A stretch of 64,000 bases of DNA from Seonamhaeicola aphaedonensis. Lineage in GTDB: Bacteria > Bacteroidota > Bacteroidia > Flavobacteriales > Flavobacteriaceae. A program made the position numbers and the translations under genes. Shown here one piece after another: positions 11,684 through 21,241 of the stretch (position 1 is its first letter; each line of letters begins with the position of its first letter). The stretch covers positions 372,001 to 436,000 of the forward strand of contig NZ_QRDX01000001.1 of assembly GCF_003386195.1 (NCBI RefSeq). The letters run 5' to 3'. Under the pieces are notes generated by a model that had not been told where the DNA came from, ran no database searches, and saw only the letters and a list, made by a program, of their open reading frames with translations.

Positions 11684-14470
11684 TTAATTGTAAATATCCT
11701 CTGTAGAAAACTTACCTTGTGTTTTCTCTAGTTTTATACTTTTTAAGTCATCCATAGTCACACTTTCTGATGGTGAAAAGGCTTCACTATCCATATACTG
11801 TAACAAACTATGACGTAATTGTCTAGCAACGGGCCTTTCTTCTAAATTCGATATTAAATCTATAGATGAAAACATCAAACTACCATTACCCACCTTAGCT
11901 TCAAAAACATTGGCTAAGTGATGATTGGTCACAAAATTATCAATCACCCTAACTATTGGATTAACATTTAAACCATCTGTAATAACTGATTTTGAGTTGA
12001 TACACAAATCCCACCATTGCCAATCGCTATGTGTATTGGTTGGAAAATTACTTAAAGCTGGATGTTTAACATTAGCCATAACGCCCATAGTTGCAGGTTG
12101 ATTCGGAAAATGCACTGGACTCCAAAATACAGGCACAAAACGCCCTTCAATACCATTCAAAGTTTTATAATCTGGATTCAATAATACTTTGTTTCCTTTG
12201 TTAAGTTCCTGTTCCGCAACTGTGAAAGATGAAGTTACTACCACATTTCTGTTCGATAAGTTAACCTCTTTTGGATACACCCAAATGTTCCACGAATTTT
12301 TATAGCTAGTACCTTCTAAGCCAACTTCAAGTTTTAATTTTTTAGCCGAATCTGTTTTTACTTCATAAACTATTTCTCCTAAGTTGGTGTTATTGCCAAT
12401 ACTTAAATTGATGCCCTGAACTTGAGAATTGACTAACACATTACCTGTCTCATCAGTAATACTCCAATTTATACTTTGATTATCTAAAGGTTTAAAGAAA
12501 TTAGCTACCTCTATTAAAGCCTTAAATGTTTCACCGTTCTCGTAAACAGCTTTTTCAAACCTTAAAAGGGGCACCAACTCGCTATTAAACATTCTAAATT
12601 CTTCTGCTGAAATCACACCTTTAGATTCCCAAAAGGCATTAAGTAATCCTACCAATGCCGTACCTTGACCTGGAAAATCTTGCAATTGCAATAATTGAAA
12701 ACCATCAAAACTTGGTGTTTTCATAGCGCGCTCAATCTCTTCTTTGTATAAAATTGAAGCTAATTTTCCAGAGTTATATGTAAAATCGGGTGCTAAATCT
12801 AGTAAGCCCTTTTTTTTCAAATCGTTTCTTACGGCAATAAAATTAAGTGGTTCTAAAACTCCTGTATATTTTTCAATTTCGCTCATATCTGGATATACGG
12901 TATACTGTCCTATTTCATGCGATATTAACGGAATCTCCACAAATTCAGCCCCAGCAGTAAAATCAGCATCAAAATGAGGAGGCTTATTATTAAACACACC
13001 TTGCCCGCGAATCCATCCATTTTTAGTCCATTGGGCTATAAAAAATTCGTCTTCAGGTTCAGGGCGCGTTCCGGCTGGACGTTGAAATGAAAATGCCGTT
13101 GTTGCAAAGAGATGCCTATTGTCTAAAGGCTTTAATTTTGCCACCAAGCTATTAAGCTGTTCCATATCACCCTGCAACTCATTACCCATTGCCATCAAAA
13201 TAAAAGACGGATGGTTTCCATAATCTTTGAGTATTTTATGAGCTTCAGAGGTTAAAAAATCTACTGTGTTAGCATCTTCTCCAAACTTTAAACTCCAATG
13301 TGGTAACTCTACCTGTAAATAAAACCCAGCTTCATCAGCAACCTGGAACGCCGATTTTGGCGGACACCAAGAATGAAACCTCAAGTGATTAAGTCCATAA
13401 GCCTTAGCTTGACCAATTAGTTTTGCCCATTCTTCTTTTGTGGTCGGTGGATAGCCTGTAAGCGGAAAAATAACACACTCTAAATTTCCACGTAAAAAAA
13501 TACGCGTCCCGTTAAGGGTAAGATTTCCATTATCATTTACTACGAACTTATAACCGAAACGCGTGTTCACTGTTCCCGTTGAAGTTTTAACAAATACATC
13601 GTATAAATTAGGATTAAATTCATCCCATAATTCAATACCTTCTGGCTTTTCTATTTCTAAGGCATATAAGTTGGTATCAGAATTAGAAACTTCTACTTTT
13701 TCACTGTAAACCGCAGTACCATCAACTGTTTTAATTACTACTTCTACTGGATTTTCTTCTGACTTAGGTTGATTAAATGTAACTTTTATTTTGTCCAAGC
13801 CTTTATTAGGATACACTTGAAGGTTCTCTGGTGCATTATCACTTGAAGCCTTTAACACTATATCTCCCAAAATACCATTCCATTTAATTTGGGTATGGTT
13901 GGTATATGCATGTGCCATATCCTGATTGACCTTATCTGGATATTTTGTTCCCGCTACATTAATATCTGGAAACTTATTGGAATTATCTATAACTATGGTA
14001 AGCGTGTGTTTTCCGGGAGTTAAACTTGTTAGTTCATAATCGTGTGTACCGATTAAACTATTAGCTGAACCCACTTTTTTCCCATCGATGTAAACCGTAG
14101 ATTCCCAAAGCACACGTTCTAAACTTAAGGTAATAGCTTCATCCTTCCAATCACTAGGAACCTCTATCTCTTTTTGGTACCAGGCCTTACCAATATATTG
14201 ATGTTTTCTTGCCAAATTAGACATCACATAATTGTTAATGGCAGGCTCTAAAGTATTAGGAGTTCCGATACCTGCATCATCCAAAGTACCTGGTAAACTA
14301 ATTGAAGTGCCTTCAATTTTTGACGACGCCCAACTTTCGCTTTCGCCAACATTAGTAGAATCCAGCTTAACTTGCCAGTCGCCTGACAAATCGATTTGTT
14401 CAACTTTCGATGATGTACATGCACTTAAAAACAGTACAGCAATTATAATTGTGGTGTGAAATAATCTCAT
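11684..14470 (-). CDS. GH2-like exo-glycosidase, lipoprotein (paralogue of 21242-24082)
   Basis: 928 residues with lipoprotein signal (Cys18 in LSACTS). A jelly-roll galactose-binding-like domain (about 25-210) precedes an Ig-like domain and a TIM barrel (about 310-640). The acid/base Glu431 is in MGNELQG and the likely nucleophile Glu519 is in ISHEIGQ, so clan GH-A catalytic residues are conserved. The last 250 residues form an extra domain ending in HSDWQWWD and KVGNGSLMFSSIDL, which resembles beta-galactosidase-trimerisation or glutamine-amidotransferase-like ends seen in GH2 relatives from Bacteroidetes. Substrate is not evident; beta-galactosidase or beta-glucuronidase-like activity is possible. 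It is 34 bp downstream of a sulfatase gene, in the same operon as its paralogue. Confidence 0.8.
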   Translation of the reverse strand: MRLFHTTIIIAVLFLSACTSSKVEQIDLSGDWQVKLDSTNVGESESWASSKIEGTSISLPGTLDDAGIGTPNTLEPAINNYVMSNLARKHQYIGKAWYQKEIEVPSDWKDEAITLSLERVLWESTVYIDGKKVGSANSLIGTHDYELTSLTPGKHTLTIVIDNSNKFPDINVAGTKYPDKVNQDMAHAYTNHTQIKWNGILGDIVLKASSDNAPENLQVYPNKGLDKIKVTFNQPKSEENPVEVVIKTVDGTAVYSEKVEVSNSDTNLYALEIEKPEGIELWDEFNPNLYDVFVKTSTGTVNTRFGYKFVVNDNGNLTLNGTRIFLRGNLECVIFPLTGYPPTTKEEWAKLIGQAKAYGLNHLRFHSWCPPKSAFQVADEAGFYLQVELPHWSLKFGEDANTVDFLTSEAHKILKDYGNHPSFILMAMGNELQGDMEQLNSLVAKLKPLDNRHLFATTAFSFQRPAGTRPEPEDEFFIAQWTKNGWIRGQGVFNNKPPHFDADFTAGAEFVEIPLISHEIGQYTVYPDMSEIEKYTGVLEPLNFIAVRNDLKKKGLLDLAPDFTYNSGKLASILYKEEIERAMKTPSFDGFQLLQLQDFPGQGTALVGLLNAFWESKGVISAEEFRMFNSELVPLLRFEKAVYENGETFKALIEVANFFKPLDNQSINWSITDETGNVLVNSQVQGINLSIGNNTNLGEIVYEVKTDSAKKLKLEVGLEGTSYKNSWNIWVYPKEVNLSNRNVVVTSSFTVAEQELNKGNKVLLNPDYKTLNGIEGRFVPVFWSPVHFPNQPATMGVMANVKHPALSNFPTNTHSDWQWWDLCINSKSVITDGLNVNPIVRVIDNFVTNHHLANVFEAKVGNGSLMFSSIDLISNLEERPVARQLRHSLLQYMDSEAFSPSESVTMDDLKSIKLEKTQGKFSTEDIYN

Positions 14471-14504
14471 CGTTTATACCTTATATCGTTTAGTATTTCT
14501 ATTT

Positions 14505-16379
14505 TTAAATCTCCTCTTTCAACTTCTGGCTTCGCTCAAAATCAAAGCAAGCACTTTTTACATGCCAATTAATATCTTTGTCTTGAAGCAATTCTTCTAT
14601 AGTTGATTCAAATGGCGTTCTATCTTCAAAATAAAGCATATGATAAACGCTCATTAAAGCCAATGTCCAGTTGTCACTTTTACTAAAGTTATTCAAAACT
14701 TCTACAACATCCTTATTGCCGAATTTCTTGTATAAAATTGCTGAAGCTGTTACAGCAACAAGAGGATAATCATCCTGAACCGCTTCTTTTAACTCCGCTT
14801 CATATGGTTGCAATTGTAATAGATTTTGAGACATTAATCCAACGCTAGCCCAATAGCGCACTAATTTATCGTGATGCCTTAGATACTCTATTTGAGATTT
14901 TACAATCTCTTCCCCTTTCTTGCCTGATAACGATGCTACTTTATAAACCTCATCAAAATTATAATTAGTTTCATCTAAACGATACTCATAAGCAGTTTGG
15001 GTTTCTGAAAGTTTTACCATTTCGTATTCTGGCATAAACATTACATCTTTTGCTTTTAAAAGCTCAGTATCCAAATGCTGTCGCATCTTTTCTAAAACAG
15101 GTTTGTACTTTGGGTCCTCTGCTAAGTTATGTTGCTCCCATATATCATTTTCAATATCATAAAGCATTTCATAAGGACGTTCATCAAAAATACCAGATTG
15201 AAATGCGTTTAATTTACCATACTTTAAATCATTACGCATGTGTTTGGTAATATCAGCAATCTCTAAATAATTGATATACCGTGCTTCAGGTATAAAAGGC
15301 ATGTAGTTTCTAGAATACACATACTTTCCATCGGTTACGGTTCTTACCAAATCTAAGCCATTATCAACTCTATCTGTAGAAAGCAACAGTAGCTCTTTCT
15401 CATATTCTGAATCCCCATTAAAAAGGCGTTGCCCCTTCATATATTCAGGAACTTGTCCTCCTAATAAATCAATCATGGTAGGCCCTAAATCTTCAAAATT
15501 AATTAGCTTATCTGTTGTTTTGCCTGTTTCCCAAGGCGATAAATACTTGTATTTTTCAGGAAACCAAACGACAAACGGTACGCGATATCCAAGGTTAATA
15601 CCGTTGGTTTTTCCTCTGGGAATCCCCTCTCCATGGTCTGCATAAAAGAAAATAATGGTGTCATCTGTTAAGCCATCGTCTTCCAACTTTTGCAATAATT
15701 TACCAATTCTATTATCGGTTAGTTTAATAGAATTATAAACTCTTGCGAACTGTTTTCGCATTTCAGGGGTATCATTATAAAACGGTGGCATTTCAAAAGC
15801 TTCATCAGCTATTCTGTCTTCTTCTGGTAAATGATTCCAAACGTGCTTTACATATTGCTCAAACGTCCAAGACATGGTCCTTGACTGATGAGATTCTGGG
15901 AAATTAAATACAGAAAAGAAAGGTTGACCTTCTTTTTTACCTTTCCATGTTGCTTTACCAGAGCACTCGTCCCATGACTCTTTTATAAAATCTTTTTCGT
16001 TGGCTATATTATAGTCGGTTTTATAATTATTGGTGGTGTAATACCCCAATTGTTTTAAGTAATACGGAAAACCTTTGATGTAATCTGGAATTGGATATTG
16101 ACTTCTTTGATGCCCCGTACCCATTTTAAAGGTTCGTACTCCTGTTATAATGGTAGACCTGCTGGCCGCACAGACAGTACCTGTTGAAAATGCATTAGTA
16201 AAACGAACACCCTCATCTGCCAATTTATCAATTACTGGAGTACTCGCGTTTTCATTGCCATAGCAACCAATGAACTGAGGCGATGTGTCTTCAATGGTTA
16301 TCCAAAGAATGTTGGGCTTGTCCTGAGTTTTGCAAGACAGGATCATAATTAAACCTAGTATGTAAAGCAGATGTTTCAA
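14505..16379 (-). CDS. Lipoprotein sulfatase, S1 family with C-terminal helical repeat extension
   Basis: 624 residues. Lipobox LILSC places the acyl-Cys at 16. The formylglycine site is Cys70 in CAASR, the Ala-containing variant of C-x-P/A-S-R. IEDTSPQFIGCYG is the metal-binding N-terminal motif and YADHGEG and RGKTNG carry further active-site residues. About 130 residues after the usual sulfatase end (from about 490) are rich in helices and look like HEAT-type repeats, an architecture also found in sulfatases of ulvan PULs (S1_8-like). It removes sulfate groups outside the cytoplasm. It sits 7 bp after another sulfatase gene and 34 bp before a GH2-like gene. Subfamily assignment is tentative. 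Confidence 0.88.
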   Translation of the reverse strand: MKHLLYILGLIMILSCKTQDKPNILWITIEDTSPQFIGCYGNENASTPVIDKLADEGVRFTNAFSTGTVCAASRSTIITGVRTFKMGTGHQRSQYPIPDYIKGFPYYLKQLGYYTTNNYKTDYNIANEKDFIKESWDECSGKATWKGKKEGQPFFSVFNFPESHQSRTMSWTFEQYVKHVWNHLPEEDRIADEAFEMPPFYNDTPEMRKQFARVYNSIKLTDNRIGKLLQKLEDDGLTDDTIIFFYADHGEGIPRGKTNGINLGYRVPFVVWFPEKYKYLSPWETGKTTDKLINFEDLGPTMIDLLGGQVPEYMKGQRLFNGDSEYEKELLLLSTDRVDNGLDLVRTVTDGKYVYSRNYMPFIPEARYINYLEIADITKHMRNDLKYGKLNAFQSGIFDERPYEMLYDIENDIWEQHNLAEDPKYKPVLEKMRQHLDTELLKAKDVMFMPEYEMVKLSETQTAYEYRLDETNYNFDEVYKVASLSGKKGEEIVKSQIEYLRHHDKLVRYWASVGLMSQNLLQLQPYEAELKEAVQDDYPLVAVTASAILYKKFGNKDVVEVLNNFSKSDNWTLALMSVYHMLYFEDRTPFESTIEELLQDKDINWHVKSACFDFERSQKLKEEI

Positions 16380-16386
16380 TCTATTT

Positions 16387-17898
16387 TTATTGCTCTAAAA
16401 TTTCTTTCAGTTCAGCCTCCATTTTAGCCACGATTTCTGGATACTCGCTTGCTAAATTTTTTACTTCGGAGGGGTCTTCGTATAAATTATACAATTGCGG
16501 TTCTGTTCTAAACCCAGGATCTACAAACTTTTCTACAATCCAATTAGGTACAGGCTTATCTTTTGGAGTAATGTATTTCCAATTATCCATTCTAAAACCG
16601 AAAGTATAAGATTCTTCCAGTAAATATTTGCGTCCCTTATCAGATTTTCCCAGCCAAGAATCCATAAAGTTTTGACTATCCACAGCATCTCCTTTTTCTA
16701 TGTTTTGATTAACTAAAGAGGCTAAAGACGCATACAAATCAACTTGAGATAGTAAGGCATTGCTTGTGCCCGGTTTTACTTCTTTTGGCCAATGCACCAC
16801 AGTAGGCATTCGGGTACCAGCCTCATAAGCAGAATACTTACTACCTCTATAAATTCCCCCAGGTTTATGGTCTCCAACCAATTCTCTGGCATAGTCTATG
16901 TAGCCATCATCTAAAATTGGACCATTATCACTAGTGAAAATAATTAAGGTGTTTTCTAACAACCCTTGTTTTTCCAGTGCTTCTTTAACTTGACCAACAC
17001 ACCAATCCATTTGAGCTATTACGTCACCACGTGGTCCCATGGTGCTACTTTCTACGAACTTAATATTCGCTATACGAGGTTGATGAATATCATGCAAAGC
17101 AAAATAGAGGAAGAAAGGATTGTCCTTATTATTACTTATAAAAGTATTGGCTTTATCAGTAAGTACATAAGGGATATTCTCATCCACCCAAAGTGCCTCT
17201 TTACCTCCTTTCATATACCCAATTCGGCTAATGCCATTGATTACCGAACCTTGATGGTAAGGATCTGTATGTTGCTTTAAAAGTTCAGGGTGCTGAAAAC
17301 CCCAAGGGTATCCTTCTATTCGTGTACCGTAACTAACCGTAATGGGGTCATTAGGGTCTAAACCAACTACTTTTTGGTTCTCTAAAAACACACAGGGCAC
17401 TCTATCACCTGTGGCTGGAATTAAAAAACTATAGTCAAACCCCACTTCTTTGGGTCCTAAAGGAATATACTCATTCCAATTGATTTTACCCTTTCCTAAG
17501 CCTAAGTGCCATTTACCAACCACCCCCGTTTTGTAACCTGCTTTTTGAAGCATTTTAGGCAATGTTCCCATATTTGGATTTATAATCAAAGGAGCATCGC
17601 CCTCTAAAATTTCAGCCTTATTTCGAAAAGCGTAACTTCCTGTTAATAAGGAATATCTGGACGGCGTACAGGTTGATGCAGAACAATGCGCATCTGTAAA
17701 ATTCAATCCGTTTTTAGCAAGTGTATCAATATGTGGTGTTTCAACACCAATAGCTCCATTCACTCCAATATCACCATAACCCAAATCGTCAACATAAATG
17801 ATGACGATGTTAGGATTATTGTGTTGTGCACATGCCTGAAAAGCTATACAACACAAAGTGCTAAACACTATACTCTTGATGAGAGCTGACAATTTCAT
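16387..17898 (-). CDS. Lipoprotein sulfatase, S1 family
   Basis: 503 residues from the ATG at 17898. The open frame extends to a TTG at 17928 inside the upstream gene, but the ATG start gives a proper signal peptide (MKLSALIKSIVF...FQAC, acyl-Cys23) and a 13-bp gap, so I use it. The formylglycine site is Cys77 in TCTPSR; VDDLGYGDIG and GKWHLGLG are standard sulfatase metal and substrate motifs. The sequence has the features of S1_15-like enzymes with a long insert around residues 150-220. It is exported and probably desulfates glycan fragments in the periplasm. It forms a pair with the following sulfatase (7 bp apart). Confidence 0.9.
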   Translation of the reverse strand: MKLSALIKSIVFSTLCCIAFQACAQHNNPNIVIIYVDDLGYGDIGVNGAIGVETPHIDTLAKNGLNFTDAHCSASTCTPSRYSLLTGSYAFRNKAEILEGDAPLIINPNMGTLPKMLQKAGYKTGVVGKWHLGLGKGKINWNEYIPLGPKEVGFDYSFLIPATGDRVPCVFLENQKVVGLDPNDPITVSYGTRIEGYPWGFQHPELLKQHTDPYHQGSVINGISRIGYMKGGKEALWVDENIPYVLTDKANTFISNNKDNPFFLYFALHDIHQPRIANIKFVESSTMGPRGDVIAQMDWCVGQVKEALEKQGLLENTLIIFTSDNGPILDDGYIDYARELVGDHKPGGIYRGSKYSAYEAGTRMPTVVHWPKEVKPGTSNALLSQVDLYASLASLVNQNIEKGDAVDSQNFMDSWLGKSDKGRKYLLEESYTFGFRMDNWKYITPKDKPVPNWIVEKFVDPGFRTEPQLYNLYEDPSEVKNLASEYPEIVAKMEAELKEILEQ

Positions 17899-17911
17899 CT
17901 CCTTTTTACTA

Positions 17912-20900
17912 TTAAGATTTAACACCAACTAGTGCTTGATGAATATGCGCTGGTATATGTGACGAATTGGTATCAATAACTTTAGTAAAAGCTTCTATGG
18001 CTCTACAATCCTCGCCTTTACCTAACTGTCCTAAACCAATCATATAATTACAATGAATCTTATTAATGACATTCAAATCTTCTTCCCAAATCAATAAATC
18101 AGGTAAAGAAATGGCAAAATAATCCATTTTTACATTGTCATTCATATGGGTTTCTCCATAGTTTAACAAATTATCAAATCGGGTATTGGCTTCGTCTATT
18201 CTACCTAGTTTTTGCAATGCCAGTCCTTGATAGAAAATTTTATCGGGTTGCTGGTCGTTATAAAAAATTGCTGGACTTGGGTCACTCAATCCCTTCGAAG
18301 CTAATTCGAAATACGCTTTGGCTTTGTCATCTTCACCCAGACCTTCATAGGCACACCCTAACCAATAATCAATATCATTTTCAACGGTCCCGTGCAATTT
18401 ACCTTCTCCTAGATTATGAGGGTAATCTTTAGACTGTATTAAAAGTTCAATAGCGTCTTCATAATTCTTTACATAGATATATTTCTTTGCAAGTTCTATA
18501 TTACTTGTTAGATATTGAAAAGGTACTTTGCCTTCGCCACCTTCCCATGGATGGAATTGACGTTTATCTATCAAAGCTTTTGCTTTTTCAAAATCGCCTT
18601 TCAAGTTATAAAGCGCAATACGCTCTAAATACAAATCGTCTCTAGAGTTAGTTAAATCAATATGCTCCTCCAATAATGCTAATCGCTTATCAATTGACAC
18701 ATTAATTTTTTTGTATAATTGATCTAACTCCATCAACAATCGTGCATCGGTACTATCTAACTCAAATGCCTTTTCTAAATGGATTACTGCCAATTCTTTT
18801 TGATTGGTTTTGTTGTAATAAAGCAATGCCAAGTTACGATGCGTAATAGCGAAACTATCATCTAATTTCACGGAAGTTTCCCAGCAAGCTTGTGCTTCTT
18901 TGTATTGTCTATTAGCATACCAGAAATTACCCAAATAATAAAATGCTTTTGCGTCTAACGGATTCGCTTTACAAGCAGATTGGAGTGCTTTGACCTCTTC
19001 TATTTTGTTCGGAAAACAATAAGTATCTGGCATTTGCGATGCTTTTTTGTAGGCCTCTAATGCGCTACTGCTATCTCCTTTTTGGTCTAAATACCACCCC
19101 ATAAAATAGTACACCATGGGGTACACTTTTGCATTGGTATCGGTATGTACTTTTAATAATGCTACAGCCTCATCAAATTGACCTGCCATAGCATAGTCTA
19201 AAGAAAACTCAATATAATTGTGTGCATAATTTCGAAGAATCGTCTTAAATGCCTCTAAATCTTCTGGAGCATTAGACAAAATATACTTTTCATAAAGCAC
19301 TCCAAAGTTGAATTTATCAATAGCTAAAGAATCTTCAATTAACTGTTTAGCTTCTTCAATCTTACCAGCTTTTCTAAGTAAAATAGTTTTTAGGTGTCTT
19401 GCTTTATGGTTATGCCAGTTTTTGATTAATGCTCTATCTACCAAGTCCATCGCTTTTTCCAAATCGCCTCTAGAACAATCTATTTGGGCTAAATTGAAAT
19501 AACCAGCATCTTGCCATTGAGCATTCCAACATGCTTTAAAGAAACTGGCGTATGCCTCTTCTTTTTTACCTAAGTAACTTAAAGCTATTCCTTTGTTAAA
19601 ATAAGGCTCTCCGTCATACGGATTAGGGTTATGACTTGTTAATGTTTCTATAGCCGTATCAAAATACTCAATTGCTTTTTCTAATTGTCCTTTACGTATA
19701 TACCAAAGCCCCATGGCGTTATTATTGCGTACATCTTTTGGAGAGCGTCTTAACGCTTCTTCATAATAATCTGTAGCTACAAAGGTGGCGTGTCTGTATT
19801 GCTCTAAATGAAGCCCTCTTAAATATAAACCTTCAACGGTTTCAATATCTTTAGGGTCTTTGGCCGCTTTGGCTGGTTCTGGAATTTCATCGGATAAATC
19901 CTTATCTGGTTCCCATGCCACTAAAACTTTACCTGTACTGTCATTCACTGAAATTTTTAAATCGTCAAATGTATTTCCAGCAATATCAATCAATTTTTCA
20001 AAACCAACTTCCGGCGAAAGGTTTAACACCTCTTCGTGCAACACCTTACCATTAGCACTTAAAGTGATAACACAATTATCATATGTAGAAGTAACATATA
20101 CTTTAACCTGTGCTTTACCATCTACCATTTCAAGGTTTACCAAGGCTTCTTTTGTTGCATTTTTTACAACACCTACGTTGTAGTAGGGCATAAAGTATTG
20201 CTTGAAACTCTTCTCTTCGTATGGATGCATCCAAGAGAAATCTGGTTGATTATCTGTATAAACACCACACATTAACTCAATGTACGGTCCGTCTTCATCT
20301 GTTAAGTTTCTATCCCACGCTTTACCAAATTCTCCATTGCCCCAAGTCCATTGTTTTTTACCGGGAGATACATTATGGTCTGCAACATGCAGTAAGCCTC
20401 CTTTTGAATCGTTTTCATATCCTCCAACAAAATCATATTCAGAGGTAATTGCCATGTAACTTGTTGGTACTGGAATGTTTTTGTATCTAGATATATCTGT
20501 TCCTGGGGAATAATCTACTTTATAGTATTCGCCTTTAGCAATTGGAAATTCTGACACATCACGTTTACCGTGGTCAAATACAGCATTTACATCAGGTGGA
20601 AAAACCGACTGGTAATGGTCGTTAACTGCTACTGCAGGATTTGCCCACCACAAAAACGTTTGTGGATGTGGCGTTCTATTATATAAATGTGCTTTAATTT
20701 CAATGTATGCCTTATCTGGATGTAGCGTAAAACCTGCCATACCTTTAGTACGGAACATACGTTCTAACTCACTTACCCAAACCGTTTTACTTCCGTCCTC
20801 ATTCTCCTCAATATAAAAATCTGTTGGGTCGTATGTACTTGGTCTATGGTGTTGTGGCCAGTTAAATTCTATTCCTCCTGAAATCCAAGGCCCTGTTAAC

Positions 20901-21214
20901 CCTACTAACGCTGGCTTAATTACATGATTATAATAAACAAAATCCCGTTTACGAATCTTATCATACGCTCTTTGGATTCTTCCTCCAAGCGCTGGTAAAA
21001 TCATCAATTTTATATAATCGTTTTCAATGAAAATAGCATCCCATTCTTTGTCTACTTTTTCATCACTAATTTTTTCTATCACGGGATGCGGATATACTGC
21101 TCCACTACTTGCCTGATATACACGTTTTTCTAAAAAAACCGGATATTTTTCTGGGGTTCCCACTTCATAAGTTGGAATGGTTACTTTTTCATGCCAAGCT
21201 TTGACTGTCTTCAT
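17912..21214 (-). CDS. DUF5107 domain protein with C-terminal TPR array, cytoplasmic
   Basis: 1100 residues with no signal peptide. The first 350 residues match the DUF5107 family: aromatic-rich beta-sandwich sequence including LPALGGRIQRAYD, GGIEFNWPQHHRPS and WWANPAVAVNDHY, reminiscent of the galactose mutarotase/glucodextranase supersandwich. From about residue 455 to the end there are many degenerate 34-residue tetratricopeptide repeats, for example around AMGLWYIRKGQLEKAIEYF and YYLGNFWYANRQYKEAQACW. The gene is central in the PUL operon, 27 bp after a GH2-like gene and 13 bp before a sulfatase. Its function is not known to me. A conserved Glu/His pair in the GGIEFNWPQHHRP segment could be catalytic, so it may act on an imported sugar or oligosaccharide, or serve as an intracellular sensor. 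Confidence 0.8.
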   Translation of the reverse strand: MKTVKAWHEKVTIPTYEVGTPEKYPVFLEKRVYQASSGAVYPHPVIEKISDEKVDKEWDAIFIENDYIKLMILPALGGRIQRAYDKIRKRDFVYYNHVIKPALVGLTGPWISGGIEFNWPQHHRPSTYDPTDFYIEENEDGSKTVWVSELERMFRTKGMAGFTLHPDKAYIEIKAHLYNRTPHPQTFLWWANPAVAVNDHYQSVFPPDVNAVFDHGKRDVSEFPIAKGEYYKVDYSPGTDISRYKNIPVPTSYMAITSEYDFVGGYENDSKGGLLHVADHNVSPGKKQWTWGNGEFGKAWDRNLTDEDGPYIELMCGVYTDNQPDFSWMHPYEEKSFKQYFMPYYNVGVVKNATKEALVNLEMVDGKAQVKVYVTSTYDNCVITLSANGKVLHEEVLNLSPEVGFEKLIDIAGNTFDDLKISVNDSTGKVLVAWEPDKDLSDEIPEPAKAAKDPKDIETVEGLYLRGLHLEQYRHATFVATDYYEEALRRSPKDVRNNNAMGLWYIRKGQLEKAIEYFDTAIETLTSHNPNPYDGEPYFNKGIALSYLGKKEEAYASFFKACWNAQWQDAGYFNLAQIDCSRGDLEKAMDLVDRALIKNWHNHKARHLKTILLRKAGKIEEAKQLIEDSLAIDKFNFGVLYEKYILSNAPEDLEAFKTILRNYAHNYIEFSLDYAMAGQFDEAVALLKVHTDTNAKVYPMVYYFMGWYLDQKGDSSSALEAYKKASQMPDTYCFPNKIEEVKALQSACKANPLDAKAFYYLGNFWYANRQYKEAQACWETSVKLDDSFAITHRNLALLYYNKTNQKELAVIHLEKAFELDSTDARLLMELDQLYKKINVSIDKRLALLEEHIDLTNSRDDLYLERIALYNLKGDFEKAKALIDKRQFHPWEGGEGKVPFQYLTSNIELAKKYIYVKNYEDAIELLIQSKDYPHNLGEGKLHGTVENDIDYWLGCAYEGLGEDDKAKAYFELASKGLSDPSPAIFYNDQQPDKIFYQGLALQKLGRIDEANTRFDNLLNYGETHMNDNVKMDYFAISLPDLLIWEEDLNVINKIHCNYMIGLGQLGKGEDCRAIEAFTKVIDTNSSHIPAHIHQALVGVKS

Positions 21215-21241
21215 AATCGTAATAATTTAACCTTGTATGTT

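Noticed and set aside
17899-17928. N-terminal extension of the sulfatase to a TTG at 17928
   Set aside because: It would overlap the DUF5107 gene and place ten polar residues before a good lipoprotein signal that begins at the ATG at 17898.
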